From positions 1,424,741 to 1,488,740 of the forward strand of contig NZ_OCVX01000003.1 in the NCBI RefSeq assembly GCF_900232995.1: a stretch of DNA of 64,000 nt, written 5' to 3'. Each line of letters starts with the position of its first letter. Positions within the stretch are counted from its first letter, which is position 1. Origin of the DNA: Mycobacterium simulans (lineage in GTDB: Bacteria > Actinomycetota > Actinomycetes > Mycobacteriales > Mycobacteriaceae). A program made the position numbers and the translations under genes. This document shows, piece by piece, positions 7,210 to 15,612 of this stretch. The notes below the pieces were generated by a model that was not told the origin of the DNA, made no database searches, and saw nothing but the letters and a program-made list of their open reading frames with translations.

Positions 7210-8340
7210 TCAACCAAAGAGCCGGGCGATCTCGATGTAGACCGGGATCCCGATGGTGACGTTGTAGGAAAACGTCAGGCCCAATGATGCGGCCAACGGC
7301 AGCGTAGGGCTCGCCTCGGGAATCGCAAGCCGCTGCACCGCCGGGACGGCGATGTAGGACGCCGCGGCGCACAGTATTGCGAACAGGGCGTATGTGCCAG
7401 GCTTGAAATGCGTGTCGCTGATCAGCGCATAGGCGTGCGCGACGGCGATCCCCAGTGTCGCGAAGAGATTCGGCGCCAACACGCCAAAGACGATAAAGCC
7501 GCGGCCTGCAGACCTGAGGTCGCGCAACTTGCGTGCGGCCGTCATTCCCATGTCGAGCAGGAACAAGCACAACGCGCCATGGAATGCCGACACAAAAAAC
7601 GCGTCATCGTCGCGAACCACCTGAGTGCCTTGCAGTCCACTGATCACGCCAATAACGACGCCGCCGATAAGCAGTGCAAGCCCAGGGTTTAGGAACACTT
7701 CGCCCAAGAGCTGTCGGGACACTCCCCGCGGCCTGCCACGACGCTGGCGGGTTGGTCGCGCGTCATACGCCCGCTGCGCCGCCGCGCCGGGCCCCGCCCC
7801 GACCGGTTCGGTGTACCCAGGCTCGTCGGGCATCACTCCCGCTGCGTCCATCCCCTGGCGGCGGAGGCGGCCCACCAGGTACAGCGCCAGGAGGCAGCCC
7901 GGAATCTCCATGACGGCCAACAGGACCGGCATGTAGGCGTCATAGGCCATCCCGATGCTAGTGAGGACGCCCATCAGGGTCGCAAAGCTGCCCGCTCCAT
8001 CCGACGCGTAATAGCCCGCGACTGTGGCCTTGTCGACGCGCCGCATGGTCGTCATGTAGTTGAGCAGGAAGTAGGCGATCATGCCGTTGGCAAAGTTCCA
8101 TACGAAACCCAGGACGACGAATCCGGCGATGTTGTCGATCTGCCACGGATCGATATGGGCCAGTGCCTCGCCTCCGCGCCAGCCGATGGCCACCAGTAAG
8201 TACATGGTCAGGCCCTGGTAGATGACGTACGGAATCTCGAACCGGACTTTCAGGACTGCCAGCAGGAACCCAAGGTAGAAGAACAGCAACAGCGGCTTGA
8301 AGAGGTTGTGGGCGAAGTTCTGCCAGAATTCGTGCAGCAT
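7210..8340 (-). CDS. SbtA-like sodium-dependent bicarbonate transporter
   Basis: A 376-residue polytopic membrane protein. ATG 8340 (MLHEFW) is preceded by AAGGAGAG. I see eight to ten hydrophobic segments arranged in two halves, split by a hydrophilic loop at about 165-215 that is rich in Pro, Gly and Arg. Segments such as FVVLGFVWNFANGMIAYFLL and GYYASDGAGSFATLMGVL, and in the second half FLLDMGMTAARKLRDL and AASLGLTFSYNVTIGIPVYI, match the SbtA/DUF897 family. SbtA in cyanobacteria is a Na+/HCO3- symporter; bicarbonate transport here is inference. I do not recall an orthologue at this place in M. tuberculosis. It is monocistronic, bounded by the palindrome downstream. Confidence 0.75.
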   Translation of the reverse strand: MLHEFWQNFAHNLFKPLLLFFYLGFLLAVLKVRFEIPYVIYQGLTMYLLVAIGWRGGEALAHIDPWQIDNIAGFVVLGFVWNFANGMIAYFLLNYMTTMRRVDKATVAGYYASDGAGSFATLMGVLTSIGMAYDAYMPVLLAVMEIPGCLLALYLVGRLRRQGMDAAGVMPDEPGYTEPVGAGPGAAAQRAYDARPTRQRRGRPRGVSRQLLGEVFLNPGLALLIGGVVIGVISGLQGTQVVRDDDAFFVSAFHGALCLFLLDMGMTAARKLRDLRSAGRGFIVFGVLAPNLFATLGIAVAHAYALISDTHFKPGTYALFAILCAAASYIAVPAVQRLAIPEASPTLPLAASLGLTFSYNVTIGIPVYIEIARLFG

Positions 8341-8380
8341 CGACCCTCTCCTTGGACTTTGAGGGAGAGTACCTGCGACG

Positions 8381-9349
8381 TCAGGGCACGTCGATGACGA
8401 CTTTCCCGAGCACTTTGCGCTCGGCCACATGCCGTAACGCCGCCGGGGTTTCGGCCAACGGGAATCGCGCGCCGATGTAGGGCCGGACCTGCCCTGCGGT
8501 GAACATCTGCGCCAACTCGGCTACGTCGCGGGTGGCCTCGTCGGGGTAGTCGCCCATGAAGGTGCGGATCTCCATGCCGCGGATGGTGACGTCCTTGAGC
8601 AGAACGAGATTGAGCGGGATTGCCGGGATGGTGCCCGTTGCGTAGCCGAGGGTGATGAACGTTCCACCGCGGGCGAGACCGCGCAGCGCCGGCTCCGAAT
8701 AAGATCCGCCGACGGGGTCGATGACAACCCGGGCGCTGTCGCCGGTGAGCTCGCGGATGCGGGTCTTCAGGTCCTCGCAGTCGTAGTCGACGGTGGCCGC
8801 CGCGCCGCGCCGCGTGCAGAGGTCGAGCTTTTCCGGGCCGGAGGCCGCCGCCAGCACCCGCGCCTTCATGGCCACCGCTAGATCGACGGTGGCCAGACCG
8901 ACACCGCCGGCGGCGCCGAGGACCACCACCCATTGCCCTTCTGCGACTTGGGCAGTCGAGCGCAGCGCGTGATACGCGGTGCGGTACGTGACGCCGAATG
9001 CCGCTGCCGACGCGAAGTCGGCGTCGTCGGGCACGAGCATCGCCTGGCCCGCATCGAGCAGCGCCCGCTCCGCGAACGCTCCGAAGGTGGTCCCGGATAC
9101 CCGCTGCCCAGGCCTAAGTGCCGTGCCGTCACCGGCACTCAGCACTTCGCCGGCGATCTCATTACCCGGTATGAACGGCGGCGGAATCCGAACCTGGTAC
9201 TTGCCGGCGATAAACAGCACGTCGGGGAAGTTGACGGCGGCCGCGCGCACCCGGACCAGCACCTGGCCCGGACCCGGGACGGGTTCGGGAACGTCGTCGA
9301 GCACCAGCTCCTCGGGCGGACCATAGGTGCGGCAGACGATCGCGCGCAT
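8381..9349 (-). CDS. Zinc-free quinone oxidoreductase (MDR family)
   Basis: A 322-residue medium-chain dehydrogenase/reductase. ATG 9349 overlaps the stop of the upstream TetR gene (TGATG). The N-terminal GroES-like domain (GPPEELVLDDVPEP, VNFPDVLFIAGKYQ, PGNEIAGEV) lacks the zinc-binding cysteines, as in quinone oxidoreductases. The Rossmann domain has VLGAAGGVGLATVDLA (NADPH binding). It is the last gene of a minus-strand unit that begins with a phosphotransferase and an SDR, and it probably reduces an enone or enoyl intermediate of an unknown lipid. Substrate not determinable. Confidence 0.85.
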   Translation of the reverse strand: MRAIVCRTYGPPEELVLDDVPEPVPGPGQVLVRVRAAAVNFPDVLFIAGKYQVRIPPPFIPGNEIAGEVLSAGDGTALRPGQRVSGTTFGAFAERALLDAGQAMLVPDDADFASAAAFGVTYRTAYHALRSTAQVAEGQWVVVLGAAGGVGLATVDLAVAMKARVLAAASGPEKLDLCTRRGAAATVDYDCEDLKTRIRELTGDSARVVIDPVGGSYSEPALRGLARGGTFITLGYATGTIPAIPLNLVLLKDVTIRGMEIRTFMGDYPDEATRDVAELAQMFTAGQVRPYIGARFPLAETPAALRHVAERKVLGKVVIDVP

Positions 9350-9969
9350 CAACCGACCCCGAGAGCGCGCAGACAGAACCGCACCACATGCTCGATGTCG
9401 GCCGGGCTGGGCTGCTCCGACGAACCCACATACCGGCGCATGGTCGCCACCGTGCAACCGAAGACCGCCTCGACGTCGCGACCGACATCGGTGCTGCCCA
9501 ACTCGGTGATCGGGTCGATCAGCAGATCACGCAGCGGTCGCATCATTTCCTGGTCGGCGGCACGCCAATTGGCGCTTGCCGACATCTGCCCGGCGGCTGC
9601 CCGGCTCATGCTGATCAAATGCGGATCGGCGACTTGGGCAAGGGTGCCCTCGACCCAGCGCGCGACTTTTACCTCCGGCTTGGATTCCTTGGCGATCTGA
9701 TGCTGAAGGTAGGACACGACAATGGCCACTCCGCGCTCCATGACGGCCAGGATGAGATCGTCCTTGCCGGCGAAATACCGGTAGAACGCCTTGTTCGACG
9801 AGCCGGCCTCGGCGACGATGTCACTGACTCGGGGGGGCTCGGGTGCCACCCGCTCCATCACCCGTACCGCCGCTGCCAAGATGCGTTCCACCTCCTCGGT
9901 GGCCTCGCGTTGGCGGTCATCGAGCGCTCGCTCGACGGCCGCGGTGACTCTACTAGTCAACGAGCTCAC
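9349..9969 (-). CDS. TetR family regulator
   Basis: A 206-residue regulator. GTG 9969 lies inside the 3' end of the acyl-CoA dehydrogenase gene (17-bp overlap); a TTG at 9960 is an alternative. The N-terminal HTH is clear: EEVERILAAAVRVMERVAP, then RVSDIVAEAGSSNKAFYRYF, a classic TetR recognition helix, followed by GKDDLILAVMERG. The C-terminal ligand domain is generic. Being embedded in an operon of acyl-CoA dehydrogenase, SDR, phosphotransferase and quinone oxidoreductase, it probably represses this unit in response to an acyl-CoA or similar ligand (inference). Confidence 0.88.
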   Translation of the reverse strand: MSSLTSRVTAAVERALDDRQREATEEVERILAAAVRVMERVAPEPPRVSDIVAEAGSSNKAFYRYFAGKDDLILAVMERGVAIVVSYLQHQIAKESKPEVKVARWVEGTLAQVADPHLISMSRAAAGQMSASANWRAADQEMMRPLRDLLIDPITELGSTDVGRDVEAVFGCTVATMRRYVGSSEQPSPADIEHVVRFCLRALGVG

Positions 9970-11233
9970 CGTATTTGGCGCGGGCCGCGTGTCGCCGGAT
10001 ATCCAGCATTTCACCGGGCCACTCCGTGTCCTCGGCTTCATAATCCTTGAGCAGCATCCGGGCCAGGTTGACCTTGTGCGCCTCGGTGGGCCCGTCGGCC
10101 AGGCCGAGCGCGATGCCGCCGAGCAGCACATTTACCAGGGGCAGCTGGTCGGTGAGCCCGAGCGCGCCGTGCACCTGGATTGCCCGCAGCGCAATGGATT
10201 TGAGCACTTGTGATGCGAGTATCTTGCAGGCAGCAAGCTCAGTGCGGGCGGCGCGTTCTCCGGCTGTTTCGGTCAGCCAGGCGGCGTGCAGCACCGCCAG
10301 CCGAAACGGCATGAGCTCGGTGTAGGAGTCGGCGACAAATTCCTGCACCAGCTGTTTGTCTGCCAGCGAGCTGCCCTGTGTGAAACGGCTTTTCGCGCGG
10401 TGCGACATCATCTCGACCGCTCGCTGCGCTAGTCCGATCGACCGCATCGCATGATGCAGCCGACCGCCGGCTAGTCGGGTCTGCAGGATCAAGAACCCCT
10501 GGCCTGGCTCGCCGAGCAGCGCGTCCGGGCCCACCCGTACCTCGTCGTAGCGCACCAGGGAATGTCCCGGCTCGTGCGGCAGGGCACCGACCAAGTGATA
10601 GTTGGCTTCGACGGTCAACCCTTCGGTGCCGGCCGGAATCAAAAACGTGGAGGCGCCGCGATGGACGGGCACGTCGGGATCGGTGATGGCGACGACGATA
10701 AAGAACGAGGCGACAGATGCATTGGAGGAGAAGAACTTTCGACCGGTGATCACCCAATCATCGCCATCGCGGACGGCGCGAGTCTTAAAGACCCGCGGGT
10801 CGGCGCCGCCTTGGGGCTCGGTCATCGAGAAGCAGGAGAAGATCTCGCCGGACAGCAGTCCGGCCAGATAGCGGTCCTTCTGGTCCTGGGTACCGAAACG
10901 AGCAAGGATCTCGGCATTGCCCGTGTCGGGTGCCTGTGTTCCGAACACGATCGGCGCCCATGGACTGCGGCCCAGGATCTCGTTGATCAGCGTCAGCTTG
11001 ACTGCACCGAAGCCTTGCCCGCCTAATTCGGGGCCCAAATGCGGTGCCCACAAGCCCTGGTCGCGAACCTGTTGTTTGAGCGGATCGACGATCCGGCGGC
11101 GCTCGTCATTCAGCGGCAAAAACTCGCAACCCGGGAACAGCACCTCCAGCGGTTCCACCTCTTCGCGAACGAACTCGCGGATCCAGTCGAGCTTCTTCTC
11201 GAATTCCGGTTCTATGGAGAATTCAATCGCCAT
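9953..11233 (-). CDS. Acyl-CoA dehydrogenase
   Basis: A 426-residue FAD-dependent acyl-CoA dehydrogenase starting at ATG 11233 with an AGGAG site. The N-terminal helical domain runs to about 130; the middle domain has FSMTEPQGGADPRVFKTRAV (FAD and substrate contacts) and WVITGRKFFSSNA. The C-terminal domain includes GGRLHHAMRSIGLAQRAVEM and QVHGALGLTDQLPL, the usual helix around the flavin. It introduces the alpha,beta double bond in acyl-CoA beta-oxidation. Its operon partners (SDR, phosphotransferase-like, TetR, QOR) suggest catabolism of a specific branched or cyclic acyl-CoA. Not FadE36, which in this nomenclature is the phosphotransferase-like gene near 17 kb. Confidence 0.9.
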   Translation of the reverse strand: MAIEFSIEPEFEKKLDWIREFVREEVEPLEVLFPGCEFLPLNDERRRIVDPLKQQVRDQGLWAPHLGPELGGQGFGAVKLTLINEILGRSPWAPIVFGTQAPDTGNAEILARFGTQDQKDRYLAGLLSGEIFSCFSMTEPQGGADPRVFKTRAVRDGDDWVITGRKFFSSNASVASFFIVVAITDPDVPVHRGASTFLIPAGTEGLTVEANYHLVGALPHEPGHSLVRYDEVRVGPDALLGEPGQGFLILQTRLAGGRLHHAMRSIGLAQRAVEMMSHRAKSRFTQGSSLADKQLVQEFVADSYTELMPFRLAVLHAAWLTETAGERAARTELAACKILASQVLKSIALRAIQVHGALGLTDQLPLVNVLLGGIALGLADGPTEAHKVNLARMLLKDYEAEDTEWPGEMLDIRRHAARAKYGELVD

Positions 11234-11249
11234 CGGATGCTCCTGTCTC

Positions 11250-12014
11250 TTAGGGGATGCCGCCGTCGGCCCGCACGATCGAGCCCGTGGTGAAACTGGA
11301 TGCGTCGGAAGCCAAAAATAGTGCCGCGCCGACGATTTCGGGCGGGTTGCCGGGTCGTTGCAGCGACAGATGGGCGAACCTGTTGGTTTCGTCCTGGTCG
11401 AGATTCCAGGCCTTGCTGACGTCGGTCAAGAACGGTCCAGCCATTAACGTGTTGACCCGCACGGCCGGGCCGAACGCCTGCGCCAGCCCTTCCGTCATGG
11501 CGTTGAGCCCGGCCTTGGCGGCGGCGTAGGGCACGATGCCGCCGTTGGGACGCAGCGACCCACTGGAACTCACGTTGATGATCGAGCCGCGGCCCGCCGC
11601 GACCATCCGCTCGCCGACCAGGGCCGCCAATCGGAAGGGGCCCTTGAGGTTGAGGTTGACCACCGCGTCAAACAGCTTCTCGGTGACGTCGGTCAGCTTG
11701 TCGTAGATCGGTTGCATGCCGGCATTGTTGATGAGCGTGTCGACCTTGCCGAAGCGGTCGTAGGTCGCCTCGACCAGGCCGTCGAGCTGGTTCCAGTGTC
11801 CCACGTGCACCTGGTAAGGCATTGCCGTGCGCCCGGTCTCGGCCTCGATCTCCTCGGCGGTGGCCACGCAGTTATCCATCTTGCGGCTGGCGATCACCAC
11901 ATCGGCGCCGCACAGCGCCGCGGCGAACGCCATCTCGCGGCCCAGGCCGCGGCTGCCGCCCGTGATCAGCACCACCTGATCAGTGAGGTCGAAAAGTCGG
12001 TCCGCATAACCCAT
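11250..12014 (-). CDS. SDR family oxidoreductase
   Basis: A 254-residue classical short-chain dehydrogenase. Start ATG 12014 lies directly after the stop of the preceding phosphotransferase gene. Motifs: VLITGGSRGLGREMA (cofactor TGxxxGxG), LINNAGMQ (NNAG), INVSSSGS (catalytic Ser) and YAAAKAG (YxxxK). It probably oxidises or reduces a 3-hydroxyacyl or related alcohol with NAD(P). It sits between the phosphotransferase and acyl-CoA dehydrogenase genes with 16 bp to the latter, in one operon. Substrate unknown. Confidence 0.88.
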   Translation of the reverse strand: MGYADRLFDLTDQVVLITGGSRGLGREMAFAAALCGADVVIASRKMDNCVATAEEIEAETGRTAMPYQVHVGHWNQLDGLVEATYDRFGKVDTLINNAGMQPIYDKLTDVTEKLFDAVVNLNLKGPFRLAALVGERMVAAGRGSIINVSSSGSLRPNGGIVPYAAAKAGLNAMTEGLAQAFGPAVRVNTLMAGPFLTDVSKAWNLDQDETNRFAHLSLQRPGNPPEIVGAALFLASDASSFTTGSIVRADGGIP

Positions 12015-12015
12015 T

Positions 12016-13026
12016 TCAGTGGACCTTAGCCAGCTCGGCCGCGGTGGCGATCAGTTGCGGGATCATCGCCCCAAAGGTCTCGCTGATCTTGGGATCGACT
12101 TTTCCGGGATTTCGCACCCCGGCGGCGTAGGTCTTCTCCAGCACGATGCCGAGCTTCCAGTTGGCCAATACCAAGTAGTAGTCGATGTTTTCGGTGGACA
12201 GCCCGCTGACCTTCTCATAGTGCTCAAGCAGTTCGCTGCGCGTAGGCATCCCGCGCAGGTCCAGATAGAACCCGTCGGCGCGCGGCTGCTCGCCGTCATA
12301 GCCCAGTAGCGCCCACGCCAGATCCAGCAGCGGATCGCCCACCGTGGTCATCTCCCAGTCCACGATCGCGGCCAGCCGGGCCGGCTTCCCGTGCGCGAAC
12401 ATCACATTGGCAAACTGGTAGTCGCCGTGCATGATGCCCGGGGTGTAATGCGCGGGCCGGTTGCGGCGCAGCCAGTCGGCGGCTTCCTCCAGCCCGGGTA
12501 GATGGCGCACCCGGTAGGCGTCCAGAAACTTCAGCCAGCGATCGACCTGCCGTTCGTGAAAGCCGTCCGGACGACCGAACCCCTCGAGGCCCTGGGCGCG
12601 CCAGTCCACCCGTCCCAGTCGCGCGGCACCCTCGACGAGTTGGAACGCCAGCCCACGCCGAGCCCGCAGGTCGGTGTCGAACGGCGCTTGCCACCCGTCG
12701 TCCATCGGGCTCCACCCGTCGATCGCCCGCATCACGTAGAACGGCATGCCGAGTACCGCGCCGGTCTCGTCGGCCGCGATCAGCTCCGCATGGGGCACGT
12801 CGGTGCCCGACAAGGCGCGCACCAGCCGGATCTCGCGCAGTAGCCCGTCGATGCGAGCCGCGTCGGCACGCGGCCCGGGCATCCGCAGCACCATGCGCAG
12901 GTCGCCTCGCCGGATCAGATACAGGGTGTTCTGCGAGCCCCCACTGAGCTGCTCGAGCACCGGTTCCGCACCGTTACCGGGAGCACCTTCGGTGTCGAGC
13001 CATCGCCCAAGAACAACCGTGTCCAT
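12016..13026 (-). CDS. Aminoglycoside phosphotransferase-fold (APH) protein
   Basis: A 336-residue kinase-like protein; ATG 13026 has a GAGG at suitable distance, and a GTG at 13035 would add three residues. It has the APH fold: LEQLSGGSQNTLYLI (nucleotide loop), the catalytic MHGDYQFANVMF (HGDxxxxN) and IVDWEMTTVGDPLLDLA (metal-binding DWE). Mycobacteria have many such proteins next to fatty-acid genes, often labelled FadE-like or ACAD10-type; they may phosphorylate hydroxyacyl-CoA rather than antibiotics (inference by analogy with ACAD10/11). It heads the five-gene minus-strand operon. Confidence 0.85.
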   Translation of the reverse strand: MDTVVLGRWLDTEGAPGNGAEPVLEQLSGGSQNTLYLIRRGDLRMVLRMPGPRADAARIDGLLREIRLVRALSGTDVPHAELIAADETGAVLGMPFYVMRAIDGWSPMDDGWQAPFDTDLRARRGLAFQLVEGAARLGRVDWRAQGLEGFGRPDGFHERQVDRWLKFLDAYRVRHLPGLEEAADWLRRNRPAHYTPGIMHGDYQFANVMFAHGKPARLAAIVDWEMTTVGDPLLDLAWALLGYDGEQPRADGFYLDLRGMPTRSELLEHYEKVSGLSTENIDYYLVLANWKLGIVLEKTYAAGVRNPGKVDPKISETFGAMIPQLIATAAELAKVH

Positions 13027-13092
13027 CGCCTGCACACCTCGCTCTCCATCCGGAGAATAGCATTCTCCGCCGCCGGGCCGTCCTCGACTTCG

Positions 13093-13794
13093 CTACCGCT
13101 GCGCGGATCCGAATGATTGCCGCAACATCGTCCGCCAGAAAACCGGCGCGTGTTCGGTCGTCGAGATGACGACGGTCTTGCCGTACGCCGACTGGTCGCC
13201 GGCGAGGGCGAGCAGGTAGTCGGCCAGGTCAATTCGCGCGGTGAACACGCCCACCGGCTCCATCTCCCCGGCGAGGTAGCGGGTGCGCTCCGGGAGGTCG
13301 AACAGTATCGACGGCCGCACGATCGTCCAGTCGAGGTCGCTGCCGCGCACGACGCCTTCCATCGCGCGGGTGTCGGCGTAGACCGACCTACCGAACGTGC
13401 GCGTGAGGATGGGCTCGGACAGCCGCAACGACCACGGGCGATCGCGCCGACCGGGATAGTGGTAGGCGCCAGTGGAACTCGTCACCACAAGCCGGCGCAC
13501 CCCAACGTGGCGCATCGCGGCGACGATGTTGCCGACGGCGACGGAGTACGTGTCGACGCGCCGCCAGGTGAACGGCACGCCCAGTGTCGAGAGGACGGCG
13601 TCGGCGCCGTCGACGACTCCCGTGACGGCCGATTGGTCGCGGGCATCGGCCTCGGCGATCGTCAGCCGAGTATCGGTGAACGGGAAATCGCTCGGCCGGC
13701 GGGTCGCCACCACGGCCGTGTGGCCCGCGTCGAGCACCAGTCGGGTGAGCAACTGGCCCGTTGCCCCGTTCGCGCCGAACAGTGCCAACCTCAT
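13093..13794 (-). CDS. NAD(P)-binding atypical SDR (NmrA-like)
   Basis: A 233-residue protein from ATG 13794. The start LALFGANGATGQLLTRLVL is the extended Rossmann motif GxxGxxG of atypical SDRs, followed by VVATRRPSDFPF (NADP-type Arg). VVTSSTGAYHYPGRRDRPWS occupies the active-site region, without a clear YxxxK. It may be a flavin- or biliverdin-reductase-like enzyme or a redox sensor. It stands 66 bp from the APH gene and is followed by a deazaflavin-type enzyme and a methyltransferase on the same strand. Confidence 0.78.
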   Translation of the reverse strand: MRLALFGANGATGQLLTRLVLDAGHTAVVATRRPSDFPFTDTRLTIAEADARDQSAVTGVVDGADAVLSTLGVPFTWRRVDTYSVAVGNIVAAMRHVGVRRLVVTSSTGAYHYPGRRDRPWSLRLSEPILTRTFGRSVYADTRAMEGVVRGSDLDWTIVRPSILFDLPERTRYLAGEMEPVGVFTARIDLADYLLALAGDQSAYGKTVVISTTEHAPVFWRTMLRQSFGSAQR

Positions 13795-13806
13795 GTCACT
13801 TGGCTG

Positions 13807-14226
13807 CTACAGCGCCTGAAGTTCGAACATGGGGATGACGCGGTCGGTCTTGGTCTGGTACCCGGCGAACCCGGGAGCTTCCTTCACCACGTGGTCGAAG
13901 GCGGCGTCGCGTTCGGCGCGCGGCAGCTCACGGCTCTCGACATCGTAGGAGTCGGTGCCGATTTCGATGTGTGCCCGCGGGTGGGCGCGCAGGTTGTGCA
14001 CCCACGCCGGATCCACGTCGGCGCCGGCGTAGGATCCGACGACCATCAGCTTGCCGTCGATGCGGAAGCTCATCACCGGATTGACGCGCTCTTTGCCGGA
14101 TTTCGCGCCGGTGGTGTGCAGCAACAATAACGTGGCGTCCTTGAAGGGTCCGCCGACCTTGCCACCGTTGGCGCGGAACTCCGCGATGATCTGCGGGTTC
14201 ATCGGCACTTCGGGGCGATCGGCCAT
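13807..14226 (-). CDS. F420-dependent nitroreductase family (DUF385/Ddn-like)
   Basis: A 139-residue split beta-barrel protein from ATG 14226 preceded by GGAGGATAAGAAC. Motifs FRANGGKVGG, LLLLHTTGAKSGKERVNPV, VGSYAGADVDPAWVHNLRAH are the signature of the deazaflavin (F420)-dependent Ddn/Fgd-related family that activates pretomanid in M. tuberculosis. Such enzymes reduce quinones or other hydride acceptors with F420H2. The plus-strand PPOX-like protein at 15.6 kb is a second candidate F420 user nearby. The natural substrate is unknown. Confidence 0.88.
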   Translation of the reverse strand: MADRPEVPMNPQIIAEFRANGGKVGGPFKDATLLLLHTTGAKSGKERVNPVMSFRIDGKLMVVGSYAGADVDPAWVHNLRAHPRAHIEIGTDSYDVESRELPRAERDAAFDHVVKEAPGFAGYQTKTDRVIPMFELQAL

Positions 14227-14244
14227 GTTCTTATCCTCCGTGGG

Positions 14245-14934
14245 TCATCGCTCGGGCTGATGAGCGCTGAGTAGAAATCCAGGCATCACAAAGTGGCCGT
14301 CGTCGTCGCGTTCGACGTTCGCAAACGGCGCCTCGGCAAGGTCCAGAGCGCTGGCGTTGCCGTAAAGCTTGGCGGGGCGAACCTCGTCAACCGCCCACAG
14401 CGTCGAGACCGCCTCGTGCAGTTCGGTTTCGGTCAAGCCACGGGGTCCGGGCCGGTCCCCGGCGCCCTCGTCGCCGAATGCCCCCGCGGCAAACGCCAAG
14501 ATGTAGAGCGCCGCTCCCGGCGCGGCCGCCCGAGCGATCGAGTGCAGGTAATCCTGGCGTTTCTCGGCTGGCAGCGAATGCAAGCACCCGCTGTCCAGGA
14601 TGCTGGCGAACCGGCCTTCGGAACCGGGTGGGTAGTCGCGAAACGAGGTGACGTCGGCCCGCGCGAAGGTCGCCGTCGACAGTCCTCGCTCGGCGGCCGC
14701 AGCGGTGGCGGCCGCCACCGCGGTCGCGCTGGCGTCCAAGCCGACCACCGTGTAGCCGCGAGCGGCGAGGGCCAGCGACAACGCCGCGTGGCCGCAGCCG
14801 GCGTCCAGGACGTCGCTGCGGACCTTGCCGTGATCGATCAAAGCGGCCAACTCGGGCTGCGGCCTTCCGATGCTCCACGGCGGTGGTGCCTCTTGTCGAT
14901 AGGCGCTGTCCCAATCCATGTACGGCCGTGTCAT
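14245..14934 (-). CDS. Class I SAM-dependent methyltransferase
   Basis: A 229-residue protein starting at ATG 14934. The SAM-binding glycine motif is VLDAGCGHAALSLALAARGY, with the acidic end of strand two in VVGLDASATAV, and FARADVTSF and ILDSGCLHSLPAEKR further on. The start MDWDSAYRQEAPPPWSIGRP is typical of thiopurine/thiol-type small methyltransferases in mycobacteria. It is divergent from a TetR gene (61 bp between them), which may control it. Substrate unknown. Confidence 0.85.
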   Translation of the reverse strand: MTRPYMDWDSAYRQEAPPPWSIGRPQPELAALIDHGKVRSDVLDAGCGHAALSLALAARGYTVVGLDASATAVAAATAAAAERGLSTATFARADVTSFRDYPPGSEGRFASILDSGCLHSLPAEKRQDYLHSIARAAAPGAALYILAFAAGAFGDEGAGDRPGPRGLTETELHEAVSTLWAVDEVRPAKLYGNASALDLAEAPFANVERDDDGHFVMPGFLLSAHQPER

Positions 14935-14995
14935 GCTTCGATAATTGCAAATTTCTCAACGCTTGTCTATATTTGCTGGTAGATGGGAGGGCGCG

Positions 14996-15598
14996 GTGAG
15001 TGCAGAGCCGGTGCTTCAGGCGGCTGGATCCGGCGAGGGCGGCGAGCGCAAGGGCCAGCGCACTCGGCGCCGGATCCTGGACGCCGCGCGCGGCGTGTTC
15101 GCCGAAGTTGGCTACGAGCGCGCCACCATCCGGGGTATCGCGGCCGCGGCCGGGGTGGACAAGTCGTCGATCATGCAGTACTTCGGCAGCAAGCAGGACC
15201 TGTTCCGGGAGGCCGTCCATTGGACCATTCCGGTCGCCGAGGCGATCGGCGACAATCCGGGTCAAACCGCCGAAAACCTGGCCCGCGGGATGCTGGCCGC
15301 CTGGGCAGCGGACCCCAACAGCCCCATGGCTGTGCTGCTGCGCGCGAGCATGACCAGCGACGACGCCGCCGAAATCCTGCGCAGTCACATCAGTTCGCAC
15401 GCCGTCACCGCGATCGCCGAAACAATTGACGCACCCGACGCGCGCCTGCGTGCCGCGCTCGCCGGAGCGATGCTGATGGGCATCGCCAGCCAGCGCTACC
15501 TGCTTCGGATGCCGGATCTTCGCGACGTCGACAGCGAGGAAATCCTTCGGCTCATCGCCCCGGCACTGCATGCGTTGATGAATCCACACGTGGAATAG
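14996..15598 (+). CDS. TetR family regulator
   Basis: A 200-residue regulator; GTG 14996 is preceded by GGGAGG at 14985-14990, better supported than the in-frame upstream codon at 14945. The HTH is textbook: RRRILDAARGVFAEVGYERA, TIRGIAAAAGVDKSSIMQYF, GSKQDLFREAV. The rest is an all-helical ligand and dimerisation domain. It is divergent from the methyltransferase and 14 bp upstream of an F420-type PPOX gene, so it probably controls one or both. A GCAAAT...ATTTGC pair at 14947-14976 in the shared promoter region is a weak operator candidate. Confidence 0.88.
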   Translation: MSAEPVLQAAGSGEGGERKGQRTRRRILDAARGVFAEVGYERATIRGIAAAAGVDKSSIMQYFGSKQDLFREAVHWTIPVAEAIGDNPGQTAENLARGMLAAWAADPNSPMAVLLRASMTSDDAAEILRSHISSHAVTAIAETIDAPDARLRAALAGAMLMGIASQRYLLRMPDLRDVDSEEILRLIAPALHALMNPHVE

Positions 15599-15612
15599 CG
15601 GAGGTAAACGAG

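Noticed and set aside
13117..14130. 337-codon plus-strand frame opposite two minus-strand genes
   Set aside because: It spans the ends of two real genes, whose motifs (GANGATG, TGAKSGKERVNP) are on the other strand; composition is Arg/Val/Gly noise.
14387..15589. 400-codon minus-strand frame across the methyltransferase and TetR genes
   Set aside because: It crosses a divergent promoter and reads antisense through the TetR gene; no family match and an implausible composition.
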